Part shown: positions 26,188-34,247 of the stretch, in pieces
Layout of the letters: each line of letters begins with the position of its first letter
Position numbering within the stretch: position 1 is the first letter of the stretch
Source of the DNA: Planctomyces sp.
Lineage (GTDB): Bacteria; Planctomycetota; Planctomycetia; Planctomycetales; Planctomycetaceae
Direction of reading: 5' to 3'
NCBI GenBank assembly: GCA_016795105.1
Contig: JAEUIH010000061.1
Location: 1 to 45,181 of the forward strand
DNA length: 45,181 nucleotides
The notes under the pieces: generated by a model
Told to the model about the DNA's origin: nothing
What the model saw: the letters and a program-made list of their open reading frames with translations, nothing else
Databases searched by the model: none
Translations under genes and position numbers: made by a program

Positions 26188-26778
26188 ATGACAATGTCCG
26201 CTTCAGGAACGCCAGATCTGGGCGATATCTTTTGGAACGAGATTGCTGACCGGCTGCGATTCTTTATCCGCAGCCGCATTGAAGATTCTCATACTGCCGA
26301 CGATTTGGTTCAGGATGTCATTCTGAAGGCACAGCTAAATCTGCATTCTGCTCCGATGCACAAACTGTCTGCTTGGATGTTTCAAATCGCCAGAAACGTC
26401 ATCATTGACCACTACCGATCACGAAAGCATCGACGAGCGGCCCAATTGGACGACGAAACACCGATTGAAGAATCCGAAACAGTCATCGTCTCAGAATTAA
26501 GTGGCTGCATCCGACCGATGCTGGCACGGTTACCCGATGCGTCTCGCGAGGCACTGGAGCAGACGGATTTGGGTGAACTTACCCAAATCGAACTTGCCAA
26601 ACAACTTGGCCTTTCGGTGCCGGGCGTAAAATCACGTGTTCAGAGAGCACGAGAACAGCTGCGGACTGTTCTCGTGAGCTGCTGCGCTCCGAAAACGGGG
26701 AGTGATGGGAGTGTCGTCAGTCATGGCTGCGATTGTCTGCCGCCTGACTACTGCAGCAAGAAGTCTGGAAAATGCTGA
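26188..26778 (+). CDS. Second ECF sigma factor, SigZ-like with Cys-rich tail
   Basis: 196 residues from the ATG at 26188, chosen because AAGGA lies seven bases upstream; 26182 is also in frame but too close. Region 2 includes TADDLVQDVILKAQLNLHSA and MFQIARNVIIDHYRSRKHRR; region 4 includes ELTQIELAKQLGLSVPGVKS. The C-terminus has SCCAP, HGCDCLPPDYC and KKSGKC, a tail seen in SigZ-like factors, where Cys residues may sense metal directly. It lies 50 bases after the anti-sigma gene and overlaps the next small ORF (ATGCTGA). Confidence 0.88.
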   Translation: MTMSASGTPDLGDIFWNEIADRLRFFIRSRIEDSHTADDLVQDVILKAQLNLHSAPMHKLSAWMFQIARNVIIDHYRSRKHRRAAQLDDETPIEESETVIVSELSGCIRPMLARLPDASREALEQTDLGELTQIELAKQLGLSVPGVKSRVQRAREQLRTVLVSCCAPKTGSDGSVVSHGCDCLPPDYCSKKSGKC

Positions 26779-26957
26779 TCCCCAAAACATTCCGCCGAGC
26801 AGATTCCGAGGAAAAAGCCGGAGAGTCGAAGGATTCGATTGCTCGGAATACGGTTTTTGCAGAATCCTTGCATCCATTCTCAATGTCATCCGTCACCTCA
26901 GATGAACGCTGCGGTTGTCGCGGCGTGAACACTTTTGAAACGGGAGACTGGAGATGA
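26772..26957 (+). CDS. Small coupled ORF between SigZ-like factor and HMA-MauE gene
   Basis: 61 residues, hydrophilic, with one Cys pair (DERCGCRG). Its ATG overlaps the sigma stop (ATGCTGA) and its own stop overlaps the next start (ATGA). The double overlap argues for translational coupling and a real gene, but composition is unremarkable and no family is recognised. It could instead be a chance open frame between two coupled genes. Confidence 0.45.
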   Translation: MLIPKTFRRADSEEKAGESKDSIARNTVFAESLHPFSMSSVTSDERCGCRGVNTFETGDWR

Positions 26958-27697
26958 CAACGTCACTTCAATTTAAAACGAACTTGAACTGTGAAAGCTG
27001 CGTGGCTGCAGTGAAGCCATTCCTTGATGATGTGCCGAACATCCGCGACTGGGAAGTCGATACGGCAACGTCAGACAAGATACTGGCCGTTACGGGTGAC
27101 AATATCTCACTCGATTCTGTTACGGTGGCAGTTGCAAAAGCTGGTTTTGTGGCGACGGGTGACGCTCGCACCATCAAAAGTCGATCCGACGCGATCTCAG
27201 CGGCCGAAGTTCCGAAAGGCGTCACGTATTACCCACTACTCCTGTTGGGAACATTTTTGTCTGGCGTTGTCGGTCTTGTGGAACTTCGACTCGGAGCATT
27301 CGATGCAACGCGAGCCATGCAGAATTTTATGGGGGCATTCTTTCTGGCGTTTGCCTTCTTCAAACTTCTGGATCTACGCGGATTTGCAGATTCCTATCGT
27401 ATGTACGACATTGTCGCTCAGCGACTTCCTTCCTACGGTTATGTCTACCCATTCATTGAACTGGCGCTTGGTGCCGCATACATCGCAGGAATCCAGCCGA
27501 CTGCAGTCAACCTGACAACACTTGTGTTGATGTCGGTGAGCAGTATCGGCGTGATTCAAAGTGTGCTCCAGAATCGCAGGATTCGCTGCGCGTGTCTGGG
27601 AACAGTCTTCAATTTGCCAATGTCGACCGTGACGCTTGTTGAAGATGGGCTCATGATTGCGATGGCTGCTGGTGCATTGCTGGGCATAGGTCATTGA
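26954..27697 (+). CDS. HMA domain fused to a MauE/DoxX-like membrane protein
   Basis: 247 residues. Residues 1-75 form a heavy-metal-associated domain with the copper/zinc ligand motif CESC (C13, C16). The rest has four membrane segments (YYPLLLLGTFLSGVVGLVEL, NFMGAFFLAFAFFKLLDL, YVYPFIELALGAAYIAGI, and a C-terminal one) and the motif RIRCACLGTVFNLPMSTVTL, typical of MauE-like redox-associated membrane proteins. It might move reducing power or metal across the membrane. It is the last gene of the sigma/anti-sigma unit, which supports a role in metal sensing or handling. Confidence 0.88.
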   Translation: MTTSLQFKTNLNCESCVAAVKPFLDDVPNIRDWEVDTATSDKILAVTGDNISLDSVTVAVAKAGFVATGDARTIKSRSDAISAAEVPKGVTYYPLLLLGTFLSGVVGLVELRLGAFDATRAMQNFMGAFFLAFAFFKLLDLRGFADSYRMYDIVAQRLPSYGYVYPFIELALGAAYIAGIQPTAVNLTTLVLMSVSSIGVIQSVLQNRRIRCACLGTVFNLPMSTVTLVEDGLMIAMAAGALLGIGH

Positions 27698-27789
27698 TTG
27701 TATCGCGAGTCAGTATCGGGAATTGATCTGGATGTAATTCTGTTTTTCGCTAGAATACCGGCACGGAATCTCAATTGGACTGAATCGTC

Positions 27790-28200
27790 ATGTTTCATCG
27801 TATGCTGTCAATACTGCTGATCGGCGCGACCCTTTTGGGGCCGTCAATCTGCTGTTGCACTATGAAAGTGGCGAGTGCAGAATCTTCTGCACCAGTGTGC
27901 TGTTGCTGTGAACAGGATGATGCGGCGAAACAGTGTCCAGACGATTCCGATGGCAATCGCGAGCATGAATGCCCTTGTCGCAAGCATCAATCCGTGGGAG
28001 CAAGGCTTGATGATAGCCTGATCCTTCAGACGTCACCGTCTGTGAAGTGGATCATGGAACTCTCGGACATCTGCTCGCCGGTATTGTTCCGGCAAGCTGA
28101 TAGCGTGTCGCCACAAGGCGCGAGCTTTCTGCCAGGAAGATGCCCCCCACTGCAGGCGGGCAGAGCACTTCTGATTGCGCACGGCGTAAGTCGCTGTTAA
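27790..28200 (+). CDS. Cys-rich exported protein, family member 5
   Basis: 136 residues with a signal peptide (MLSILLIGATLLGPSICCC). Cys clusters follow: SICCCTMKV, PVCCCCEQDD and HECPCRKH. The C-terminal half is less charged and ends RCPPLQAGRALLIAHGVSRC. The start at 27790 could be moved to the ATG at 27802. It stands 235 bases before the lipoprotein that opens the second efflux operon, repeating the arrangement seen for the other Cys-rich ORFs. Confidence 0.65.
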   Translation: MFHRMLSILLIGATLLGPSICCCTMKVASAESSAPVCCCCEQDDAAKQCPDDSDGNREHECPCRKHQSVGARLDDSLILQTSPSVKWIMELSDICSPVLFRQADSVSPQGASFLPGRCPPLQAGRALLIAHGVSRC

Positions 28201-28435
28201 TCCTGGCGGCTCATCGGCATGCTGCCGCTGCTCAACTCGCAATGCATCGCGGTTGCGGCAATTGAGTACAGTGGCCGACGCCTTCCCGTTCTCCAGGCCA
28301 TCCCGACAGAAAACTGTCTGCGAGACAGCATTCGTTGCTCTCGCGCAAATGCTCCGCCTGCGGTGTGAGCACACTTTACTGTTACTTGAACTGCCCCGAC
28401 GCAATGCTGCGTTGGTGACTGTAAGGAGTCGCATT

Positions 28436-29344
28436 ATGACATTAAATAAATATCTGTCTTCTGGCATCATGCTTTCTACTGGCGCTCTTATCGCGATTGC
28501 GGCGGGCTGTGGCTCACAGTCTTCTCCAACGGTCGCCACTCCGCCCGCGATGCCAACATCGACAAACAATGCCCCGGTGACATCGACGATTGCTGCCGTC
28601 ACCGCTGACAGCAACGAAAAACAGGCCGATGAGGAGGTGCATCCGCATAAGCCCGGGAGCCATGGCGGAATCATCATTCCGATTGGCTCGGACAGTTACC
28701 ATGCAGAAGCGGTCATCGAAACGACCGGTGATTTTCGCTTGTTGATGCTGGGCAAAGATGAGACCCGTATTCAGGAAGTGGATGTGCAGCCGGTCAAAGC
28801 CTATGTCAAGGCGATCGGTGAGCCAAGCGCGACGCCGATTGACCTTGCGGCTGTTCCTCAGGACGGTGACGCGCCCGATAAAACGTCGCAGTTCGTCGGG
28901 CAGTTGCCGGAAGAATTCCGGGGCAAACAACTGGACGTCACGATTCCCAACCTGCGAATTGCCGGGGAGCGATTTCGTGTGGGTTTCACGACGGTGACCG
29001 AAAGCCACGCTGAAGAAATGCCTGAGAGTCTGCCGGCAGAGGAAGAACGGAAGCTGTATTTAACGGCGGGCGGAAAATACACGGTGGCCGATATTAAAGC
29101 GAATGGCGGTGTGACAGCCACTCAAAAATTTCGGGGTGTCCCGTCGTCGCACGACATGTTCCCAAAGGAAGGCGATCGAATTTGCCCCGTGACAAAGACG
29201 AAAGCCAACCCAAAATTCACATGGATTGTTGATGGGAAGTCTTATCAGTTCTGCTGTCCACCGTGCGTCGATGAGTTCGTGACTATGGCGAAAGAGCGGC
29301 CGGAAGAATTGAAAGCTCCCGATGATTACATCAAGTCGAAATAG
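28436..29344 (+). CDS. Lipoprotein with a YHAE domain and C-terminal YHS-like metal site
   Basis: 302 residues; AAGGAG precedes the ATG. A lipobox (IAAGC) is followed by a Ser/Thr/Pro linker, then VHPHKPGSHGGIIIPIGSDS and YHAEAV, which resemble the lipoprotein at 3593-4153. The C-terminus has GDRICPVTKTKANPKFTWIV and FCCPPCVDEF, the CPVT...FCCxxC pattern of the YHS/TRASH class. It likely binds metal at the outer face of the inner or outer membrane. It opens the operon that continues to pump 2. Confidence 0.82.
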   Translation: MTLNKYLSSGIMLSTGALIAIAAGCGSQSSPTVATPPAMPTSTNNAPVTSTIAAVTADSNEKQADEEVHPHKPGSHGGIIIPIGSDSYHAEAVIETTGDFRLLMLGKDETRIQEVDVQPVKAYVKAIGEPSATPIDLAAVPQDGDAPDKTSQFVGQLPEEFRGKQLDVTIPNLRIAGERFRVGFTTVTESHAEEMPESLPAEEERKLYLTAGGKYTVADIKANGGVTATQKFRGVPSSHDMFPKEGDRICPVTKTKANPKFTWIVDGKSYQFCCPPCVDEFVTMAKERPEELKAPDDYIKSK

Positions 29345-29386
29345 GTTCACAGTGTTTCCGAATCACCTTTCAATTGGAGATTGAAA

Positions 29387-29794
29387 ATGAATGTTTCCTG
29401 GAAGTCATTGTCTTGCTTTGCGGCTCTTGCGACCTTTGCGGCTGGCTGCCAGTCGCAAACTTCGCCGCCACCAGCTGAAGCATCGGCTATCGTCGAAGCA
29501 GACGGTCATGACCATGCCGAGCATGAGCACGGTGATGGCGGCGAATCTGATGTGAAGTTAGCGATGGCAGAACTGAGCCCCGAGGATCGCAAGGAGGCCG
29601 AAACACAGAAGTTCTGTGCTGTCATGAACACCAGCCTGCTCGGATCAATGGGCGCTCCGCTCAAGCTTGATGTGCAGGGCCAACCCGTCTTCGTGTGCTG
29701 TGCTGGATGCAAATCGAAGGCATTGAAGAATCCAGATGAGACCCTGGCGACGGTGGCAAAGCTGAAGGCTGAGAACAGCATCACTAGAGAATAG
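29387..29794 (+). CDS. TRASH-like metal-binding lipoprotein
   Basis: 135 residues from the ATG at 29387 (TTGGAG upstream; an in-frame TTG at 29381 is an alternative). A lipobox (FAAGC) is followed by an Asp/His/Glu-rich linker (DGHDHAEHEHGDGGESD) and one unit KFCAVMNTSLLGSMGAPLKL...FVCCAGC. This unit is nearly the same as those in the protein at 22646-23293. It is probably a periplasmic Cys-ligand metal binder passing metal to the adaptor. Confidence 0.82.
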   Translation: MNVSWKSLSCFAALATFAAGCQSQTSPPPAEASAIVEADGHDHAEHEHGDGGESDVKLAMAELSPEDRKEAETQKFCAVMNTSLLGSMGAPLKLDVQGQPVFVCCAGCKSKALKNPDETLATVAKLKAENSITRE

Positions 29795-29833
29795 GCGTTA
29801 CCTAACTCAATTTATGGAAAAAGGAGGGTCGTG

Positions 29834-30967
29834 ATGAAGTGCCTGAATCTCAGCGTCATTGCAGCATTGTGTCTTGCGTCATTGTCTGCCGCGGATTGTT
29901 CGGCCAGCGATCCAGTTGTGATTGCCTCCGGACACGGAGCACAAGCACCAAAACAGCCGCAGGCGGCTGTCGGCGAAGATGGCTCAGTCCACGTTGTCTT
30001 CGGGACTGGCGACGCGGTGCAGTACTGCCAGTCACTCGACGAGGGTTTGACTTTCGGAAAGCCACGGCAGGCATTCCGAGTTCTAAATCTGTCACTTGGA
30101 ATGCGTCGCGGTCCTCGAATTGCGAAAACGAAGGCCGCGATTGTCGTAACCGCAATTGGTGGTCAGATCGGCAAAGGCCGCGACGGCGACGTCCTTGCAT
30201 GGCGCTCGACGGACGAAGGTAAGACATGGCAAGGGCCCGTTCGAGTGAACGACACGGCTGATTCAGCGCGTGAAGGACTCCATGCGCTGGCGTCTGGTCA
30301 CGACGGTTCGATCTGGTGCGTCTGGCTCGACCTTCGAGACAAGAAGTCGGAAATCTACGCGACTGTTTCTAAAGACGAGGGTGCCACATGGGAAGCCAAC
30401 AAGTGCGTGTATCGTTCACCGGATGGAAGCGTCTGTGAATGCTGTCACCCGTCGGTGATCGTCAACGGCAGCAGTGTGCATGTCATGTTTCGAAACTCGA
30501 TCGGCGGCAACCGCGATATGTATCTTACATCTTCAACGGACGGTGGAAAATCGTTTTCAGAGGCCCGGAAACTGGGTGCCGGAAACTGGCAACTGGATGC
30601 GTGTCCGATGGATGGTGGCATGGTGGCGGTCAGCCCAAATGGTTCGCTGGAAACTGTCTGGCGACGCGATGGAAATGTCTATAAGGCAGCAGGCGATGGA
30701 TCGCCAGAAGTTCTACTCGGTAAAGGCCAGCAACCGTGGATTGCCGCAACTCCAAAGGGATCAGTCATCGTTTGGACGGTGGGCCGTGAGGGTGATCTGC
30801 TCGTGCAGAGCCCCGTCTCTGGGCAACCACAGAAGCTGGCCGACGCAGCACGCGATCCGATGATCACAGCAGCTTCGAATGGTACACGCCCCGTCATCGC
30901 TTGCTGGGAATCCAAACTCAGCGGCGGGTCGGTTCTATTGGCCACTCGAATTGATCTGGTCAAATAG
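29834..30967 (+). CDS. Exported sialidase-like beta-propeller protein
   Basis: 377 residues with a signal peptide (NLSVIAALCLASLSAAD). AAGGAGGG precedes the ATG; the GTG three bases earlier could also start. Several Asp-box-like turns are visible: SLDEGLTFGKP, STDEGKTWQGP, SKDEGATWEA and STDGGKSFSEA, which mark a BNR/sialidase-type beta-propeller. A CxCC motif (GSVCECCHPSVIV) lies in the middle. Sialidase activity is doubtful given the metal operon; the Cys motif suggests metal binding. It is the third gene of the pump 2 operon. Confidence 0.8.
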   Translation: MKCLNLSVIAALCLASLSAADCSASDPVVIASGHGAQAPKQPQAAVGEDGSVHVVFGTGDAVQYCQSLDEGLTFGKPRQAFRVLNLSLGMRRGPRIAKTKAAIVVTAIGGQIGKGRDGDVLAWRSTDEGKTWQGPVRVNDTADSAREGLHALASGHDGSIWCVWLDLRDKKSEIYATVSKDEGATWEANKCVYRSPDGSVCECCHPSVIVNGSSVHVMFRNSIGGNRDMYLTSSTDGGKSFSEARKLGAGNWQLDACPMDGGMVAVSPNGSLETVWRRDGNVYKAAGDGSPEVLLGKGQQPWIAATPKGSVIVWTVGREGDLLVQSPVSGQPQKLADAARDPMITAASNGTRPVIACWESKLSGGSVLLATRIDLVK

Positions 30968-31034
30968 TAGTCCAGTAAGTCCGCTGTACTTGTCAGTGTT
31001 GAGTCCACTTCACCGTCAGATCAAAGGTCTGTCC

Positions 31035-31985
31035 ATGTTGAAATCGTTTGGCGTCGTAATTCTTCTCATGCTCATCGGCCTATTCGGTTGCGGGCAACAA
31101 ACAGCCGCACCTTCCCCTGCGCCAACAGGCCATTCTTCCACCGGCGCAGAAACAAATCTGCCGGACCCGCACGCCGGGCACAGTAACAACGGTGCGCCAT
31201 CGAAAGTTGATCACGACTCGCACGTGGGCCATGAGAACATGCCAATGAATATGACGTCGCCCCGCACACTCGTCGTGATGACCGAACCGTCGCAGCCTGC
31301 GGCTGGGTCGATGACGAAGCTCATGTTAAGAATTCAAGACGTCGATGGCACGCCGATTAAGACATTTGACGTCCTTCATGAAAAGCTTGTGCATTTGATT
31401 ATTGTCCGCGACGGGCTGGATGAATTTGCGCACCTGCATCCGGACGTGGACAGTTCCGGCATGATCACAACTCAGTTCGCGTTTCCGAAGTCCGGAAAAT
31501 ACAGACTCTTCGCCGATCATCAGCCACAAGGCCAACCACAGGGACTGGCGACTGGCGAAGTGAATGTCGTCGGTAACGATGATCAAGCGGCGGCGCTGGT
31601 GCCGACTGCTTTGCCGGAAGTCACAATCGGTGACATCAAAACTCACATTTCCATTCGACCGGGCGAGCAGGAAACGAAAGTTCAATTTCACTTCGTCGAT
31701 GGCGACGGCAATTCAGTCAGTGACTTACAGCCTTATCTCGGAGCCATGGGACATCTGGTCATCATCAGTGACGACGGCGGCGAATATGTTCACGCGCACC
31801 CTTTGAGCGAAGCCAGAACCGCTCCCGATGGAACCGTCGAGTTCGCGGCCCACATTCCGAAGTCAGGAATCTACAAGGCGTGGGGCCAGTTCCAGCGAAA
31901 TGGGAACGTCTTTACCGTGCCGTACGTATTGAAACACGAAGTAGATAGCGCTGATAAGGAATCGAAAGTCGAGACAGCGAAATGA
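31035..31985 (+). CDS. His/Met-rich lipoprotein with two Ig-like domains
   Basis: 316 residues; AAAGG upstream of the ATG. A lipobox (IGLFGC) is followed by a His/Met-rich segment (DPHAGHSNNG, HDSHVGHENMPMNM), then two related beta-rich domains. Each has an HLHP or HAHP site and a proline strand: EFAHLHPDVDSSGMITTQFA with FPKSGKYRLF, and GEYVHAHPLSEARTAPDGTV with IPKSGIYKAWGQF. This layout recalls the YtkA/CopC-like periplasmic proteins found with copper/silver genes. The stop overlaps the adaptor start (ATGA). Confidence 0.8.
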   Translation: MLKSFGVVILLMLIGLFGCGQQTAAPSPAPTGHSSTGAETNLPDPHAGHSNNGAPSKVDHDSHVGHENMPMNMTSPRTLVVMTEPSQPAAGSMTKLMLRIQDVDGTPIKTFDVLHEKLVHLIIVRDGLDEFAHLHPDVDSSGMITTQFAFPKSGKYRLFADHQPQGQPQGLATGEVNVVGNDDQAAALVPTALPEVTIGDIKTHISIRPGEQETKVQFHFVDGDGNSVSDLQPYLGAMGHLVIISDDGGEYVHAHPLSEARTAPDGTVEFAAHIPKSGIYKAWGQFQRNGNVFTVPYVLKHEVDSADKESKVETAK

Positions 31986-34231
31986 TGCGTTTGGTAGCCA
32001 TGGATACGAGAAAGACGATGATGAAAAAATGCTCCGGGCTGATGATTGTCTGTCTTGTCTCCACATTCGCATTTGCGCACGAGGGGCACAAGCCGCTGCC
32101 GACGCGCGGGATGGAAGTGAACGCGGAAACGGGGAAGATGATTCTCACAAAGTCAGCGCGTGCAACGCTGGATGTACAAACCGCAGAAGTCGGTCCGCAG
32201 AAAGTAACCCAGTCGATTCTGGCCTATGGGACTCTGGTCTCGCCGTGGAACCGTCATGCAATGGTGAGTTCACCGCTCTCAGGCCGAATTGTCAAGCTTT
32301 TGGTGTCGCCGGGAGAAACCGTCAAAGCCGGGCAGGTTCTGGCCGAACTTGACAGTCCAGAGCTGGAGTCGCTGCAGCTGGAGATTCGCAACGCGCAAAC
32401 GGCGCTGAATCTGTCTCTCAAGCTGCGGTCGTCGGCTGAGTCTGCTGGCAAATCGGGTGCGATTCCGGAAATCCGATTCATCGAAGCGAAGAATCAGGTC
32501 CAGAAAGATCGTGCCTCATTGGAAATCGCTCGGGCCAAGTGGCTGAGTCTGCAGCTTCCACCTGAAACGCTGGAAGCGATTCTGCAAACACCAGACGAAC
32601 CATTTCAGCAGTGTCTGGCCCTGAAGAGTCCGATTGATGGAACTGTGACACACACAGACCTGTCTGTCGGAAAGGTGATCAACTCCAAAGAGCACTTGTT
32701 TGAGGTGCTCGACCTGTCATCGGTGTGGCTGAAGATCGGCGTGCTGGAGAAGGACCTTTCCCGTGTCGCGATCGGGCAATCGCTGGAGTTGACTCTTACT
32801 GCCTATCCCAATGAGAAGATCCCTGCGCAGGTCGATGTCTTTGGTCAGTTTCTGGATCCACAGACACATCTCGGAACCATTTGGGCGTCACTGTCGAACT
32901 CTCCTTCCAGCGATTTGCTGCTTCTGCCGGGCATGTCCGGACAAGTTCAGCTGAAGGTGGGCGATACGGGCGACAAGGTTGTCGTGCCGATCTCCGCTGT
33001 CATTCGCGATGGAGCCGAACGGTTCGTGCTTGTGGAAGAAGAGCAGACGCAGGTGGCCTCAACGTATCAGAAACAAACGGTCGTTTTTGGTCAGCGCATG
33101 GGGGACTTGATCGAAGTGAGTGGCGGCAATTTGTTTCCCGGAGATCGCGTGGTCACTCGCGGAAGTCATGAGCTTGGCAGCTTCTTTACAAAAGGCGTAC
33201 TGAAGGTCAGCGATGAAACGGCCCGTGATATTGGGCTCATCCTGCAACCAGCAGCAAAATTGACTCTGGCCGAGACAATCACAGTGGATGGTCTGGTGGA
33301 TGTACCGCCAACACGGCGTACCGTGGCTTCCGCACAGCTCGGCGGGTCTATTGCACGCATTCTTGTGGATCGTGGACAGAAGGTTCGGGCTGGCGAAGTG
33401 CTGGCGGAAATCGTCAGTCAGGATTTCCAGAATTTGCAGCTCGATCTGCTTCGAGCTCATCTGGATGCCGAGTTGCAACAGGAAATCATGAGCAATCTTG
33501 GTGAGGCTGGTGATGCTGTCTCACAGCGACGACTGTGGGAAGCGGAAAGTCGACTCAACCTCGTTAACAGCCTGCGTGAGAATGTCAGGCAGCGGTTGAC
33601 GACAGCCGGCATTTCCGAAGAACAATTGACTCAGTTGGTGACCACGCGAACGCTATTGTCAACGCTCCCTGTTCTTTCTCCGATCGATGGAGTCGTGATG
33701 GATTTCGACAAGGTTCTTGGTCATGTTGTGCAACCGGATGAGTCAGTGTTCGAGATCCACGACCTGTCTCAAGTGTGGGTGCAGGGATTTGTGTCTGAAC
33801 GCGATCTCGCGCGAGTCAAAGTAGGGCAAGCGGTCCGCGTTCGATTTGTCGCGGATGCCGCAGACGTTGTGACGGGGACTCTTGTCCGCAGTGGCAGTTC
33901 GGTGGGACAGGATGATCGAACATTGTCGTTCTGGATCGAACTCAAGCAGATGCCTCGTGTGCCAGTTCAACACAACATGCTGGCTCGACTGACGATTGAG
34001 ACGGGAAACATTCCGCCACGACTGGCAGTACCACGCGAGGCCATTGTTCGCGAAGGGACACGGTCGTATGTGTTCGTTCGCAAAGTAGATGACACCTTTG
34101 AACGGCGTTCGGTCGTGCTCGGTCGTTCGGATGACGTGGCGATAGAGATTTTGGAAGGCCTTGTGCCGGATGATATGGTCGCTGTCAGCGGGGCTCTGGC
34201 CCTGCAGACAGGTTACGCGGCGTTGCGTTAG
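31982..34231 (+). CDS. Double-length RND periplasmic adaptor (tandem fusion)
   Basis: 749 residues, about twice a normal adaptor. Signal sequence MKKCSGLMIVCLVSTFAFA precedes HEGHKPLP; the start may be 31982, 32018 or 32021. Two full adaptor units follow one another. The first has SPLSGRIVKLLVSPGETVKA, then SPIDGTVTHTDLSVGKVINS and VVVPISAVIRDGAERFVLVE. The second has AQLGGSIARILVDRGQKVRA, then SPIDGVVMDFDKVLGHVVQP and LAVPREAIVREGTRSYVFVR. Each has its own helical hairpin. Since adaptors assemble as hexamers, a fused pair may form a trimer of dimers. The pump 2 gene follows after 16 bases. Confidence 0.92.
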   Translation: MMRLVAMDTRKTMMKKCSGLMIVCLVSTFAFAHEGHKPLPTRGMEVNAETGKMILTKSARATLDVQTAEVGPQKVTQSILAYGTLVSPWNRHAMVSSPLSGRIVKLLVSPGETVKAGQVLAELDSPELESLQLEIRNAQTALNLSLKLRSSAESAGKSGAIPEIRFIEAKNQVQKDRASLEIARAKWLSLQLPPETLEAILQTPDEPFQQCLALKSPIDGTVTHTDLSVGKVINSKEHLFEVLDLSSVWLKIGVLEKDLSRVAIGQSLELTLTAYPNEKIPAQVDVFGQFLDPQTHLGTIWASLSNSPSSDLLLLPGMSGQVQLKVGDTGDKVVVPISAVIRDGAERFVLVEEEQTQVASTYQKQTVVFGQRMGDLIEVSGGNLFPGDRVVTRGSHELGSFFTKGVLKVSDETARDIGLILQPAAKLTLAETITVDGLVDVPPTRRTVASAQLGGSIARILVDRGQKVRAGEVLAEIVSQDFQNLQLDLLRAHLDAELQQEIMSNLGEAGDAVSQRRLWEAESRLNLVNSLRENVRQRLTTAGISEEQLTQLVTTRTLLSTLPVLSPIDGVVMDFDKVLGHVVQPDESVFEIHDLSQVWVQGFVSERDLARVKVGQAVRVRFVADAADVVTGTLVRSGSSVGQDDRTLSFWIELKQMPRVPVQHNMLARLTIETGNIPPRLAVPREAIVREGTRSYVFVRKVDDTFERRSVVLGRSDDVAIEILEGLVPDDMVAVSGALALQTGYAALR

Positions 34232-34247
34232 GTTGTTCGAGAAACAT

